DNA of 39,287 nt from Parendozoicomonas verongulae. Lineage in GTDB: Bacteria > Pseudomonadota > Gammaproteobacteria > Pseudomonadales > Endozoicomonadaceae. The stretch lies in the NCBI RefSeq assembly GCF_009711465.1, contig NZ_SMME01000841.1:1-39287 (forward strand), in the 5' to 3' direction. The notes under the pieces are model-generated. The model did no database searches and had not been told where the DNA came from. It saw nothing but the letters and a program-made list of their open reading frames with translations. Position 1 is the first letter of the stretch; each line of letters starts with the position of its first letter. Position numbers and translations under genes: made by a program. Below are positions 9,232 to 18,040 of this stretch, piece after piece.

Positions 9232-9888
9232 ATGGCCACTAAGATTTCTCTGAATAAGAGCTCGCTCAACAAGGAGAAGGCCAGCTTAAAAACCTTCAAC
9301 CGTTACCTGCCTGCGCTGGAACTCAAGCGTCAGCAGTTAATGGCGGAACGGAAAAAGGCTGAGCTCGCTGTTGTTGAAGTACGGGAACGTATCGCCAGGG
9401 TCGAAGATGATATTGCCGGTCAGCTGCCCATGCTGGCCTGTGAAGATATCGACATCGACGATCTGGTCAAGGTGACCAACGTCGTTCTGACTGAACAGAA
9501 CATCGTCGGCACCACTGTTCCCCTGCTGGAGCGGGTTGAGGTGGAAGTGAAGCCTTACAGCTTCCTCACCAAACCTCACTGGGTCGACTTCCTGGTTGAA
9601 AAGCTGAAAGAGATGGTTGAGCTGTACGTTGAAAGTCAGGTGCGCGAGTTGCGTTACCAGGAAATCAGCGCCGCTACCCGCACCACCTCCCAGCGGGTCA
9701 ACCTGTTCTCCAAGGTTCTGATTCCACGGACCAAGCAGAACATCGCCAAGATTAAGATCTTCCTGTCCGATCAGGATAGAGCGGGCGTTGTAAACGCCAA
9801 GATCTCGAAGTCGAAAATGGATGCAGCACAAGCACTGCAGGCGAAAGAACGCCAGCAGGCGGCTGAACAAAATGCCGCGGCCAGCTAA
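9232..9888 (+). CDS. atpD: V-type ATPase subunit D
   Basis: This is the central-stalk rotor subunit that turns inside the A3B3 head. The 218 residues are mostly helical with long amphipathic N- and C-terminal coiled coils, as expected. The family N-terminus (LNKSSLNKEKASLKTFNRYL) and the late RVNLFSKVLIPRTKQNI motif identify it. The ATG at 9232 is three bases after the subunit B stop and has a GGAGG ribosome site inside the end of that gene, suggesting translational coupling. Confidence 0.93.
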   Translation: MATKISLNKSSLNKEKASLKTFNRYLPALELKRQQLMAERKKAELAVVEVRERIARVEDDIAGQLPMLACEDIDIDDLVKVTNVVLTEQNIVGTTVPLLERVEVEVKPYSFLTKPHWVDFLVEKLKEMVELYVESQVRELRYQEISAATRTTSQRVNLFSKVLIPRTKQNIAKIKIFLSDQDRAGVVNAKISKSKMDAAQALQAKERQQAAEQNAAAS

Positions 9889-9903
9889 AGGAGAGGATGT
9901 GCA

Positions 9904-11688
9904 ATGAGTATTAAAGCACTCAAAAAAATCACCCTCTATGGGCTGGCCAGTGAGAAAGAATCGCTGCTGCGTGGGCTGCAAAGCCTGGGCTGCATGCACC
10001 TGATTCCACTGGCACACTCCCAAAATGGTGAAAGCGAACTGACTGAACCCCAGTCCGCCAAAGAAGCGCTGACCTGGCTGAGCAACTGCCCGACCAAGCG
10101 TCGGGAAGCCCGCTCCAGCGAACTGAGCGCAGATCAGCTGGTCACCAAAGTTCTGGATAACAAGCACCTGCACCGTCAGGCCGCTGACCAGCGTGATGCC
10201 TTGATCAAACGTATTTCAGAAGTGCGCCCCTGGGGTGATTTCTCCTTCTGTGATATCGATGATATGGCAAATGTACGACTGTGGTTCTACGTTGTGCCCC
10301 ACAACGATATGAACGCAGTACGTGGGCTGGAACTGCCTTGGGAAGTTGTTCACAAGGACCAGCAAAACGACTATGTGGTGGTTCTTGCGGAAGATGAACC
10401 TGCCGCAGATCTGCTGCCTGTTCGCCGTTCCCACGTGGGTGGTCAGCCTCTGTCGGAACTGGAAGCCAATCTTGAAGCGGCAGAAATGAAGCTTGAGGAT
10501 ATCCAGGGCGAACGGGAAAGTCTGACTCGCTGGATCTACATCATCAGCCAGGCAGCCGCCCGGTTTGAAGATGAAAAGGCTCTGCGAGACGTCAGCAGCA
10601 CGGTTCTGGAAGACGACCAGTTCTTCCTGGTGGCTGGGTGGATGCCTGCCGACCGGGAAAAAGACGTGCGTCGTTTTATCGACGAGCAGCCTGCGGCCGT
10701 CACCATTGAAGAGCCCGCTGAAGACGATAAACCACCCACATTGCTGGACAACCCGGAAATCATGGGCGGTGGTACAGAAGCCATGGCGTTCTATCAGCTG
10801 CCAAGCTATCGCAGCTGGGACCCAAGCACCATGGTGTTCTTCTCGTTCTCACTGTTCTTCGCCATGATTATGAACGATGCGGCTTACAGCCTTGTCATCG
10901 CCCTGATTATATACCTGATGCGCAATAAACTTGGCACCACCATTGCCGGCAAGCGAATCAGTAATCTGGCTTATTTTATGGCTGGTCTGGGCTTTGTCTG
11001 GGGCGTGTGTGCCGGTTCCTATTTCGGCTACACACCTCCGCCAGATACCTTTATTGGCAGTTTGAAGTTCATTGAAATGAACGACTACACCACCATGATG
11101 AAGGTATCCATCGTTGTGGGTGGTATCCACATCATCATCGCCAACCTTATCACAGCCTGGCTGAACAGAGGGCGGCTCAACATGCTTGCGCCTATTGGCT
11201 GGGCCATTGCCATTGCTGGCGGCTTAACCTTCTGGCTCAGTTACCTGGGTTCTATCGATCAGGCAGCTGGCGGCAAAGTGATGATGATTGTGGGTGCAGT
11301 GATGCTGTTCCTGTTCACCAGTACACGACAGATTAAGGGTGTTAAGGATATCTTCCTGCGCACTGCGGATGGCCTGTATGCCCTGTACGAAATCTCCAGT
11401 GTCTTCGGGGATATTCTGAGCTACATGCGTCTGTTTGCTCTGGGTCTGGCGGGTGCGTCTCTGGCTGTCACCTTCAACTCTCTGGCTTTCCAGATAAAAG
11501 ACAGTATGCCCGGTATCGGCATTCTGTTCTGCTTCATGATTCTGGTGCTTGGCCACCTGCTGAACATCACCCTCTCCATTGTGAGTGGTGTAGTTCACGG
11601 CCTGCGCCTGAATGTAATCGAATTCTTCAAGTGGAGCCTCTCCGACGAAGGCTACCCCTTTAAACCTTTTCAAAAACGCGAGGACTAA
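9904..11688 (+). CDS. atpI: V-type ATPase subunit I (a-subunit)
   Basis: This is the membrane stator subunit that forms the ion half-channels against the K ring. It has 594 residues: an N-terminal cytoplasmic arm of about 300 residues, then about seven or eight membrane segments from MVFFSFSLFFAMIMNDAAYS onward. The essential arginine is expected at R509 in FGDILSYMRLFALGLAG. The size is slightly below many archaeal/eukaryotic homologues, as in chlamydial and spirochaete enzymes. The ATG at 9904 has a strong GGAGAGGA site. Only 3 bases separate it from atpK. Confidence 0.93.
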   Translation: MSIKALKKITLYGLASEKESLLRGLQSLGCMHLIPLAHSQNGESELTEPQSAKEALTWLSNCPTKRREARSSELSADQLVTKVLDNKHLHRQAADQRDALIKRISEVRPWGDFSFCDIDDMANVRLWFYVVPHNDMNAVRGLELPWEVVHKDQQNDYVVVLAEDEPAADLLPVRRSHVGGQPLSELEANLEAAEMKLEDIQGERESLTRWIYIISQAAARFEDEKALRDVSSTVLEDDQFFLVAGWMPADREKDVRRFIDEQPAAVTIEEPAEDDKPPTLLDNPEIMGGGTEAMAFYQLPSYRSWDPSTMVFFSFSLFFAMIMNDAAYSLVIALIIYLMRNKLGTTIAGKRISNLAYFMAGLGFVWGVCAGSYFGYTPPPDTFIGSLKFIEMNDYTTMMKVSIVVGGIHIIIANLITAWLNRGRLNMLAPIGWAIAIAGGLTFWLSYLGSIDQAAGGKVMMIVGAVMLFLFTSTRQIKGVKDIFLRTADGLYALYEISSVFGDILSYMRLFALGLAGASLAVTFNSLAFQIKDSMPGIGILFCFMILVLGHLLNITLSIVSGVVHGLRLNVIEFFKWSLSDEGYPFKPFQKRED

Positions 11689-11691
11689 TTC

Positions 11692-12141
11692 ATGGAAAAC
11701 TTCATTCTGATGCTGGGCTGGGCTGGTATTTTCGCTCCTATGGCTCTGGGTTCTATCGGTTCCGGTTTTGGCTGTTCTGTTGCTGGCCAGGCGGCCTGTG
11801 GCGCAATGCTGGACGTAGAAAGCGGCTACGGTAAGTTCATCGGTGTAGCTGCGATGCCGTCCTCTCAGGGTATCCTGGGTATCGTTGTTATGTTCCTGCT
11901 GCTGGGTCACGGTGTAAACATGACCACTGCTCCTGCCATCTTCGGTATCGGCCTGCTGGCTGGTCTGGCTCTGATGTTCACTGCCATGTACCAGGGCCAC
12001 GCGATTGCAGGTGCAATCAACGCCTCCAAGAACAAGCCTGAAATCTTCGGTCTGTCTATTGCTCCTGCTGCGATCGTAGAAGGTTTCTCCGTATTCACCT
12101 TCGTATTCGCACTGGTTCTGGCTGGCAACATTCCTGGCTAA
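11692..12141 (+). CDS. atpK: V-type ATPase subunit K (rotor ring proteolipid)
   Basis: This is the ion-carrying ring subunit. Its 149 residues form two fused helical hairpins (four membrane helices). Only the second hairpin has the carboxylate, E130 in AAIVEGFSVFTFV. The first has Q59 in MPSSQGILG, and Q101 lies in MYQGHAIAG. This Q...Q...E set with S58 matches the ligand pattern of Na+-carrying Enterococcus NtpK (T64, Q65, Q110, E139), so Na+ coupling is possible. That is inference, since the NtpK tyrosine (Y68) position is leucine here. It has a GAGGA ribosome site and very biased codons, fitting high expression. Confidence 0.93.
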   Translation: MENFILMLGWAGIFAPMALGSIGSGFGCSVAGQAACGAMLDVESGYGKFIGVAAMPSSQGILGIVVMFLLLGHGVNMTTAPAIFGIGLLAGLALMFTAMYQGHAIAGAINASKNKPEIFGLSIAPAAIVEGFSVFTFVFALVLAGNIPG

Positions 12142-12182
12142 TACGCCCGACTAACCCTTGATTATTGCGAGAAAGTAAGACT

Positions 12183-12854
12183 ATGAGTGACACAAGCAAT
12201 ATTTCTGTCGGCGTACAGGAGCTGATCGAAAAACTGCGCAACCAGGGCGTCAGCTCTGGCCGCGACAAGGCAGACGAGCTGGTTGATAACGCCAAGTCTG
12301 AAGCAGCCAGCATTGTTGCTGATGCTAAGAAAGAAGCGGATGCGATACTCGTCCAGGCCAAAAAAGAGGCTGAATTCACCCTCAAATCCGGTGAAGAAGC
12401 TTTGGAAATGGCGGGCCGTAATGCTGTGCTGGAAATGAAAGGCTACCTGATGGAGCGCTTCTCCGCCCGTATCAGCGAAGCTGTCAGCAATGAAATGACC
12501 GATCAGGGCGTACTTCAGAAAGTGATTCTGGAAGTGGCCGGTCGCAGTGGTCTGCAGGGTGAGAAGAGCGTTGAAGCGGTTCTGCCCTCCAAGATCATTG
12601 GTGTCGACGAACTGCGCGCCAACCCTGAAGATGTTAAGGAAGGCACACTGGCTTACTTTGTTGTTCGCAACGCCCGCGAAATGCTCACCGATGGTGTGTC
12701 CTTCGCGGTGAGTGATGATCAGCAAAGTGGTGTGACTTTCCGCCTGAAAGACAAAAACATCGAGCTGGAACTGGATGACAACGCTGTCAGCGAAATGCTG
12801 CTCAAGCATCTGCAGCCACGTTTCCGCGCGGTACTGGAAGGCACCATTAAATAA
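12183..12854 (+). CDS. atpE: V-type ATPase subunit E
   Basis: This is the peripheral-stalk subunit that holds the head to subunit I. It has 223 residues. The N-terminal half (residues 10-85) is a long charged Ala/Lys/Glu helix (AKSEAASIVADAKKEADAIL), typical of E and of the related b subunits. The C-terminal domain binds the head. The ATG at 12183 is chosen over a TTG at 12165. In chlamydial-type operons this gene is first; here it follows atpK and starts the second half of the permuted operon. Confidence 0.88.
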   Translation: MSDTSNISVGVQELIEKLRNQGVSSGRDKADELVDNAKSEAASIVADAKKEADAILVQAKKEAEFTLKSGEEALEMAGRNAVLEMKGYLMERFSARISEAVSNEMTDQGVLQKVILEVAGRSGLQGEKSVEAVLPSKIIGVDELRANPEDVKEGTLAYFVVRNAREMLTDGVSFAVSDDQQSGVTFRLKDKNIELELDDNAVSEMLLKHLQPRFRAVLEGTIK

Positions 12855-12877
12855 GTGCAGGCCAGCAAGACTGTGCT

Positions 12878-12904
12878 CCGGGAAGCTGCCTCGCTGCTTC
12901 CCGG
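12878..12904 (+). promoter_or_regulatory. Hairpin within the V-ATPase operon
   Basis: A perfect 9-bp stem (CCGGGAAGC/GCTTCCCGG) lies in the 69-base gap between atpE and the DUF2764-like gene. There is no T-tract. It may be a processing or stability site that sets subunit ratios. Confidence 0.5.
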
Positions 12905-12923
12905 CAGCCTCTAAGGAGTCGTT

Positions 12924-13604
12924 ATGGCAGACAATGCCTATTTCACACTGCTGACTTCGCTGCCTCACATTGATTCCCTCTTTAGCAGCAAGATCACAGC
13001 GATCTCTCGCTTCCAGCTGGATAAGCGCTTATCCATGCTCACCAGCGACGACCAGAAAAAGCTGGTGATGATCGAGAACCTGTTGCACTGGGATCACCTT
13101 GGTGACGATGTCAACGAAAAAGCCCTGATCCGTCAGGCTGAGCGAGCCCGCGCCACCCTCGGCACACAGGCTCTGCGAGATTTGATTGACTGGCGACTGG
13201 ATATGCGCACGGTGGTTGCTGCTCTGCGTATGAAGCATGCCGGCAAGCCTGCCCCCAGTGAAGCGAAATGGAGTTATGGCTCACGCTATGCCTACATTCG
13301 CAGCCACTGGGCCTCCCCCACGCTGGGCCTTGGTGGTGCCTTCCCCTGGATTTCCAAGGTGAATGAGTACCTGCGCACCAGCAAGTGTGTGGAGTTGGAA
13401 AAAGTTCTGCTTCAAGCGGTCTGGGATCACCTGGATCACATGACCATGAAGCACCGCAACGATTTTGAAGCCGTAGTGATTTATGTACTGCGCTGGAATC
13501 TGGTCGCACGCTGGACAACCTACGATACCGAAAAGGCCCATGTTCGCTTCCAGAATTTGATCAAGAAAAGCCTTGGCGACTTCCAGCATCAGCTACCCCA
13601 ATAG
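12924..13604 (+). CDS. DUF2764-like V-ATPase operon protein (C-subunit counterpart)
   Basis: This 226-residue protein sits between E and A, exactly where chlamydiae, spirochaetes and Bacteroidetes with this ATPase type encode a DUF2764 family protein. The N-terminus YFTLLTSLPHIDSLF and the early helical LVMIENLLHWDH segment resemble that family. It is wholly helical by inspection, with no membrane segment. The location suggests it replaces the C/d subunit that links the central stalk to the ring; this is inference. The ATG at 12924 has an AAGGAG site. Similarity is recognised by pattern and context only. Confidence 0.75.
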   Translation: MADNAYFTLLTSLPHIDSLFSSKITAISRFQLDKRLSMLTSDDQKKLVMIENLLHWDHLGDDVNEKALIRQAERARATLGTQALRDLIDWRLDMRTVVAALRMKHAGKPAPSEAKWSYGSRYAYIRSHWASPTLGLGGAFPWISKVNEYLRTSKCVELEKVLLQAVWDHLDHMTMKHRNDFEAVVIYVLRWNLVARWTTYDTEKAHVRFQNLIKKSLGDFQHQLPQ

Positions 13605-13649
13605 TCAGGTAGCGGGACAAATCACAAGCGGCGAGGTAAATAAAAGATT

Positions 13650-15500
13650 ATGAGCATGACTGAGAAAAATGCAGCGGGCGCTGATGCGGCAACAGCCCGG
13701 GTGATTGCAGTCAACGGTGATATTCTGACCGTTGAAGCGATATCCTCCGATGTCCGCATCGTCAAGAACGAAGTGGTCTATGTGGCTCCCAGCCGCAAAG
13801 AGAACGAAGGCGTAGATGAGCGACTGATGTCTGAAGTTCTGCGTGTGAATGGGCACACCGCCGACATTCAGGTCTTTGAAGACACCAGCGGCGTGGGTGT
13901 AGGCGACGCGGTTTACCAGACTGGCGAACTGCTGTCGGTAGAGCTCGGCCCTGGCTGTCTGAGCCAGATCTTCGATGGTCTGCAAAACCCACTGGAACGC
14001 CTGGCTCAACTGCACGGAACTTTCCTCAAACGTGGTGTGCAGGTTGACGCACTGGACCGTTCCAAGGAATGGTCTTTTGTAGCCACTGCCCGTGTGGGCG
14101 ACAAGCTGCGTGCCGGTGAAACTCTGGGTACTGTTCAGGAAGGCCGTTTCACTCACAAAATCATGGTTCCTTTCCACCAGCGTGGCACTGTCAACGTTGA
14201 GTGGATTCAGGAAGGCACCTTCCCTGTTGATACCATCATCGCCAAGGTAAAAGACGAGCAGGGCAAGGAAAGCGAGCTGAGCATGATTCAGCGCTGGCCT
14301 GTTAAGCAGTCCATCGCCGAAACTCTGGGTCGCAAGGGCAAGACAACCCGTCACTTCCCTTCCGAACCACTGGTGACCCAGCAGCGTCTGATCGACACTT
14401 TCCTGCCTATCGCCCGTGGTGGTACCGGCTGTATTCCTGGCCCATTCGGTGCGGGTAAGACTGTACTGCAGCACACCCTGTCCAAGTACGCCTCCGTTGA
14501 TATCGTAATCGTTATCGCCTGCGGTGAGCGTGCCGGTGAGGTGGTAGAAACCATCACGGAATTCCCTCAACTGTCTGACCCAACCGGTTCCGGCACCCTG
14601 ATGGATCGTACCACCATCATCTGTAACACCTCCTCCATGCCTGTTGCGGCTCGTGAGGCGTCTATCTACACCGGTATGACGCTGGGTGAGTACTACCGTC
14701 AGATGGGTTACAACGTACTGCTGCTGGCCGACTCTACCTCCCGCTGGGCGCAGGCTATGCGGGAAACGTCTAACCGTCTGGAAGAGATTCCAGGTGAAGA
14801 AGGTTTCCCGGCGTACATTGACTCCGCTATCAAAGGCCTGTACGAGCGTGCTGGTGTTGTGACCAACGAAGATGGCGAGCAGGGTTCCATGACCATGATC
14901 GGCACGGTATCCCCTGCCGGTGGTAACTTTGAAGAGCCTGTGACCCAGTCTACTCTGGCGACGGTGAAGTGCTTCCTGGGGCTGTCCTACGATCGTGCCT
15001 ACAAGCGTTTCTTCCCAGCGGTAGACCCCCTGATTTCCTGGTCCCGTTACCTGGAGCAGCTGGCCCCATGGTACGCCAAGAACATCTCTGACCACTGGGT
15101 GGACGATGTTAAAGAGATGCACTCTCTTATCCTGACCGGTGAAAGTATCAATCAGATGATGCAGGTCACCGGTGAAGAGGGTGTGACTCTGGGTGACTAC
15201 GTGACCTACCAGAAAGCTCTGTTCCTCGATATGGTCTATCTGCAGCAGGACGCCTTCGACAAGATCGACGCAGCGTGCCCAATGGAGCGCCAGCGCTTCT
15301 GCTTCAACCTGATTGTTGATATGTCACGCCGTGAGTTTACCTTCGCAGACAAGACCGACGCCCGTAACTTCTTCGTGAAGCTCACTGGTCTGTTCAAGAA
15401 CCTGAACTACGCACACTACGAGTCTAACGAGTACAAGGACTACGTTGCCAAGATCGAAGAGTTGCGAAATCAGTTCAGCACTGCTCTTGAAGCGGCTTAA
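13650..15500 (+). CDS. atpA: V-type ATPase catalytic subunit A
   Basis: This is the catalytic subunit of the V1 head. It has 616 residues, with the A-specific bulge insertion in the N-terminal third. The Walker A loop is GPFGAGKT (near residue 265), followed by CGERAGEVVETITEFP, the Walker B region NVLLLADSTSRWAQAMRE, and the EIPGEEGFPAYIDSAI segment. The ATG at 13650 is followed by a second in-frame ATG at 13656; a GAGG lies about 13 bases before. It is the last gene of the operon, followed by a strong terminator. No F or G subunit genes are present, as in chlamydial-type enzymes. Confidence 0.96.
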   Translation: MSMTEKNAAGADAATARVIAVNGDILTVEAISSDVRIVKNEVVYVAPSRKENEGVDERLMSEVLRVNGHTADIQVFEDTSGVGVGDAVYQTGELLSVELGPGCLSQIFDGLQNPLERLAQLHGTFLKRGVQVDALDRSKEWSFVATARVGDKLRAGETLGTVQEGRFTHKIMVPFHQRGTVNVEWIQEGTFPVDTIIAKVKDEQGKESELSMIQRWPVKQSIAETLGRKGKTTRHFPSEPLVTQQRLIDTFLPIARGGTGCIPGPFGAGKTVLQHTLSKYASVDIVIVIACGERAGEVVETITEFPQLSDPTGSGTLMDRTTIICNTSSMPVAAREASIYTGMTLGEYYRQMGYNVLLLADSTSRWAQAMRETSNRLEEIPGEEGFPAYIDSAIKGLYERAGVVTNEDGEQGSMTMIGTVSPAGGNFEEPVTQSTLATVKCFLGLSYDRAYKRFFPAVDPLISWSRYLEQLAPWYAKNISDHWVDDVKEMHSLILTGESINQMMQVTGEEGVTLGDYVTYQKALFLDMVYLQQDAFDKIDAACPMERQRFCFNLIVDMSRREFTFADKTDARNFFVKLTGLFKNLNYAHYESNEYKDYVAKIEELRNQFSTALEAA

Positions 15501-15524
15501 TTCACTCTGAGTTCTGCTGTATAG

Positions 15525-15548
15525 AAGGCGCCCTTGTGGCGCCTTTTT
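15525..15548 (+). terminator. Rho-independent terminator of the V-ATPase operon
   Basis: The stem AAGGCGCC/GGCGCCTT with a CTTGT loop runs into five Ts, 25 bases after the atpA stop. Confidence 0.9.
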
Positions 15549-15575
15549 GTGTCTGCTCATCTTCCCCGGTTTACA

Positions 15576-15605
15576 TGAATACTTATTCATATGAATAAAT
15601 GTTCA
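15576..15605 (+). promoter_or_regulatory. Tandem ArsR/SmtB-type metal operator before zntA
   Basis: Two adjacent imperfect palindromes, TGAATA-CT-TATTCA (15576-15589) and TGAATA-AA-TGTTCA (15592-15605), match the 6-2-6 operator read by ArsR/SmtB zinc or cadmium repressors. They lie 41-70 bases before the P-ATPase start. No repressor gene is in the window. E. coli zntA instead uses the MerR-type ZntR, so the control logic differs here: derepression rather than activation. Confidence 0.75.
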
Positions 15606-15645
15606 TGCTATTGTTTAATCAGACATCATCGGGGAGATCGCCAGC

Positions 15646-17811
15646 ATGGCTCAGCCAGCATCCATCGAAAATTCAACTCTGAGCACCACAAGTGCGACGC
15701 CCAACAGCGCATTGCGTCGCAAATGGTTTATTCGGGGAATGGATTGCGCGGGCTGTGCGGCAAAGGTTGAGAAGGCTCTGAACAAAGTGGAGGGTATCTA
15801 TCAAACCAAGATTGCCTTTGCCACTGAGCGCCTGTTTGTTGCCGTAGAATCCGAGCAGCAAATTAAAACGATTGAACAAACCGTTAAAGGGCTGGGCTTT
15901 CGCCTTGAAGCAACCAGCAAGATTCAGGAAGAACCTCTCTGGAAAGCCCATTCCACCTTTGTCTTGATTGCCTCGGTGACCCTGTGCACCACAATTGCCT
16001 CCCTGCTGGCTCCCGATTGGAAGGCGACCGCTCTTCATGTTGCCACGGCTATCGGTACCCTGCCGTTTATTCGCAAAGCGCTTACTCAGGCCAGAAACGG
16101 CACCCTCTTCAGTATTGAACTGCTTATGGTTATAGCCTCCCTCGGTGCAATGGCTCTGGGGGAGAACACGGAAGCTATTCTGGTACTGCTGCTGTTCTCC
16201 GCCGGCGAAATGCTGGAAGGTTTTGCTGGTCGCAAAGCCCGGGCCGGTATCCAGAGCCTCATGAAGCTGACGCCCGATACCGCCACACGCATAGAAAGCG
16301 GTGTACGCGTACCCAATGTGCCCGCTGACTTCCTGCAACCCGGCGATCTCATTGAAGTACGCCCCGGTGACCGCATGCCGGTGGATGCCACACTGCAATT
16401 CACGCCCGGCTCTTTTGATGAAAGCGCCCTGACCGGTGAATCCATTCCCGTTTCCCGCCAGAAAGGGGAAAAAATTATGGCGGGCAGTCTGGTGGTTGAG
16501 CAACCCGTTCGCCTGACGGTTGTCTCCGAGCCCGGTGAAAACGCCATCGACCGTATTATCCAGCTGATTGAGAACGCTGATGAGCGCCGTGCTCCTATCA
16601 CTCGCCTGATAGATACATTCAGTTCCTGGTATACGCCACTGGTGATGGCCATTGCCATACTGGTAGCCGTGGCTCCGCCGCTGCTCTTTGGCGCAAGCTG
16701 GGACGTATGGGTATACAAGGCACTGGCTCTGCTGTTGATTGCCTGCCCTTGTGCGCTGGTGATTTCTATTCCGGCAGCCGTCACCTCTGCACTGGCCTCA
16801 GCGTCACGCTTCGGTGCCCTGATTAAAGGTGGTGCAGCACTTGAGCAATTGCGTACAGTGAAGCAGCTGGCCTTCGATAAAACCGGTACTCTGACTGTGG
16901 GCAGGCCCGTTGTCACAGCCATCACTTCTCTGTACATGGAAGAAAAAGAGCTGCTGACACTGGCTGCCTCTCTGGAGCAGGGTTCCAGCCATCCTCTGGC
17001 GAAAGCCATTATCGATGCGGCCAGAAAGCACAATCTGGATATTCCTGACGCTGATAAAGTCACCATCCTCAATGGTCAAGGCCTGACCGGACTGGTAAAC
17101 GGCAAAACTGTGAAGATTCTGGCTCCCCGCCATGTGCAGCCTGAACGCCTTGCTCAAAACAATGTGCAGCAGACCATTGCTGACCGCGAATCCGAAGGCA
17201 ATACCGTAGTGGTTGTGACCGATGATTCTAAGGTTCTTGGCCTGATTGCCATGGCGGATACCCTGCGGGACGATGCCGTAGAAACAATCACACAGCTCAA
17301 AGCCATGGGTATCAGTTGCGTAATGCTGACTGGGGATAACCGTCGGGCAGCTGCCGCCATTGCAGCGAAACTGGGTATCGACTACAAAGCCGAACTGCTT
17401 CCGGAAGATAAAGTCAAAGCCATTGAGAAGATGCAGGAAGCTGCTCAGAAACAGGGGCCGGAGCACGCTGTCGCCATGGTGGGTGACGGCATTAACGATG
17501 CCCCGGCCCTCAAGGCAGCCGAACTGGGTATTGCCATGGGGCGTGGTAGCGATGTGGCACTGGAAACTGCCGATGCTGCCCTCACTCATGAGCGTCTGCC
17601 TGAGCTGGCTACTATGATTCAGCTTTCCCGTGATACAGCCACTATCATACGCCAGAACATCGCTCTGGCGCTGGGCATCAACACCCTGTTCCTGTTCACC
17701 ACACTATTTGGATTAACCGGGCTTATGGCGGCTGTACTGTCTGACTCAGGTGGTGCTTTGCTGGTTACCATAAACGCCCTGCGTCTTATGCACCTGCGCA
17801 AGACGCAGTAG
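15646..17811 (+). CDS. zntA: ZntA-type Zn/Cd/Pb-exporting P-type ATPase
   Basis: This is an inner-membrane P1B ATPase that expels soft divalent metals. Its 721 residues carry one N-terminal heavy-metal domain with GMDCAGC (31-37), the metal-site CPC at 367-369, the phosphorylation site DKTGT (D411), the SSHPL histidine-proline motif, and GDGINDAP. The C-terminal helix has the conserved aspartate of LSDSGGALLVT, which in ZntA binds Zn2+; this argues for Zn/Cd/Pb rather than Cu. The ATG at 15646 follows GGGGAG. It is a single-gene unit behind an ArsR/SmtB-type operator. Confidence 0.93.
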   Translation: MAQPASIENSTLSTTSATPNSALRRKWFIRGMDCAGCAAKVEKALNKVEGIYQTKIAFATERLFVAVESEQQIKTIEQTVKGLGFRLEATSKIQEEPLWKAHSTFVLIASVTLCTTIASLLAPDWKATALHVATAIGTLPFIRKALTQARNGTLFSIELLMVIASLGAMALGENTEAILVLLLFSAGEMLEGFAGRKARAGIQSLMKLTPDTATRIESGVRVPNVPADFLQPGDLIEVRPGDRMPVDATLQFTPGSFDESALTGESIPVSRQKGEKIMAGSLVVEQPVRLTVVSEPGENAIDRIIQLIENADERRAPITRLIDTFSSWYTPLVMAIAILVAVAPPLLFGASWDVWVYKALALLLIACPCALVISIPAAVTSALASASRFGALIKGGAALEQLRTVKQLAFDKTGTLTVGRPVVTAITSLYMEEKELLTLAASLEQGSSHPLAKAIIDAARKHNLDIPDADKVTILNGQGLTGLVNGKTVKILAPRHVQPERLAQNNVQQTIADRESEGNTVVVVTDDSKVLGLIAMADTLRDDAVETITQLKAMGISCVMLTGDNRRAAAAIAAKLGIDYKAELLPEDKVKAIEKMQEAAQKQGPEHAVAMVGDGINDAPALKAAELGIAMGRGSDVALETADAALTHERLPELATMIQLSRDTATIIRQNIALALGINTLFLFTTLFGLTGLMAAVLSDSGGALLVTINALRLMHLRKTQ

Positions 17812-17880
17812 TTAAATAACGCAAAACAAACACACTCTTCACATTGAAGCTATGGTGTCACCTGTCGATCATTAGGATTG

Positions 17881-17894
17881 TTAATACCTATTAA
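17881..17894. promoter_or_regulatory. Perfect inverted repeat upstream of arcC
   Basis: TTAATA-CC-TATTAA is a perfect 6-2-6 repeat in the 229-base gap before the carbamate kinase. It could be an operator or an AT-rich promoter element. No FNR box or ArgR box was seen in this gap. Confidence 0.35.
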
Positions 17895-18040
17895 GAACAA
17901 CTACTTATTTTCTTTAGATTTAATACGCATACCATGGAAAGTAACTACTGGCGAGTAGATCCACTTACAACAAGGCGCCTTCAATGCGATATAACCGCAC
18001 CTTGCGCGCCTACATACAAACTGGATATAAGGAAAATAAT

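Noticed and set aside
13605..15122. 505-codon open frame antisense to atpA
   Set aside because: It mirrors the strongly biased codons of atpA, has no family character or ribosome site, and atpA is certain.
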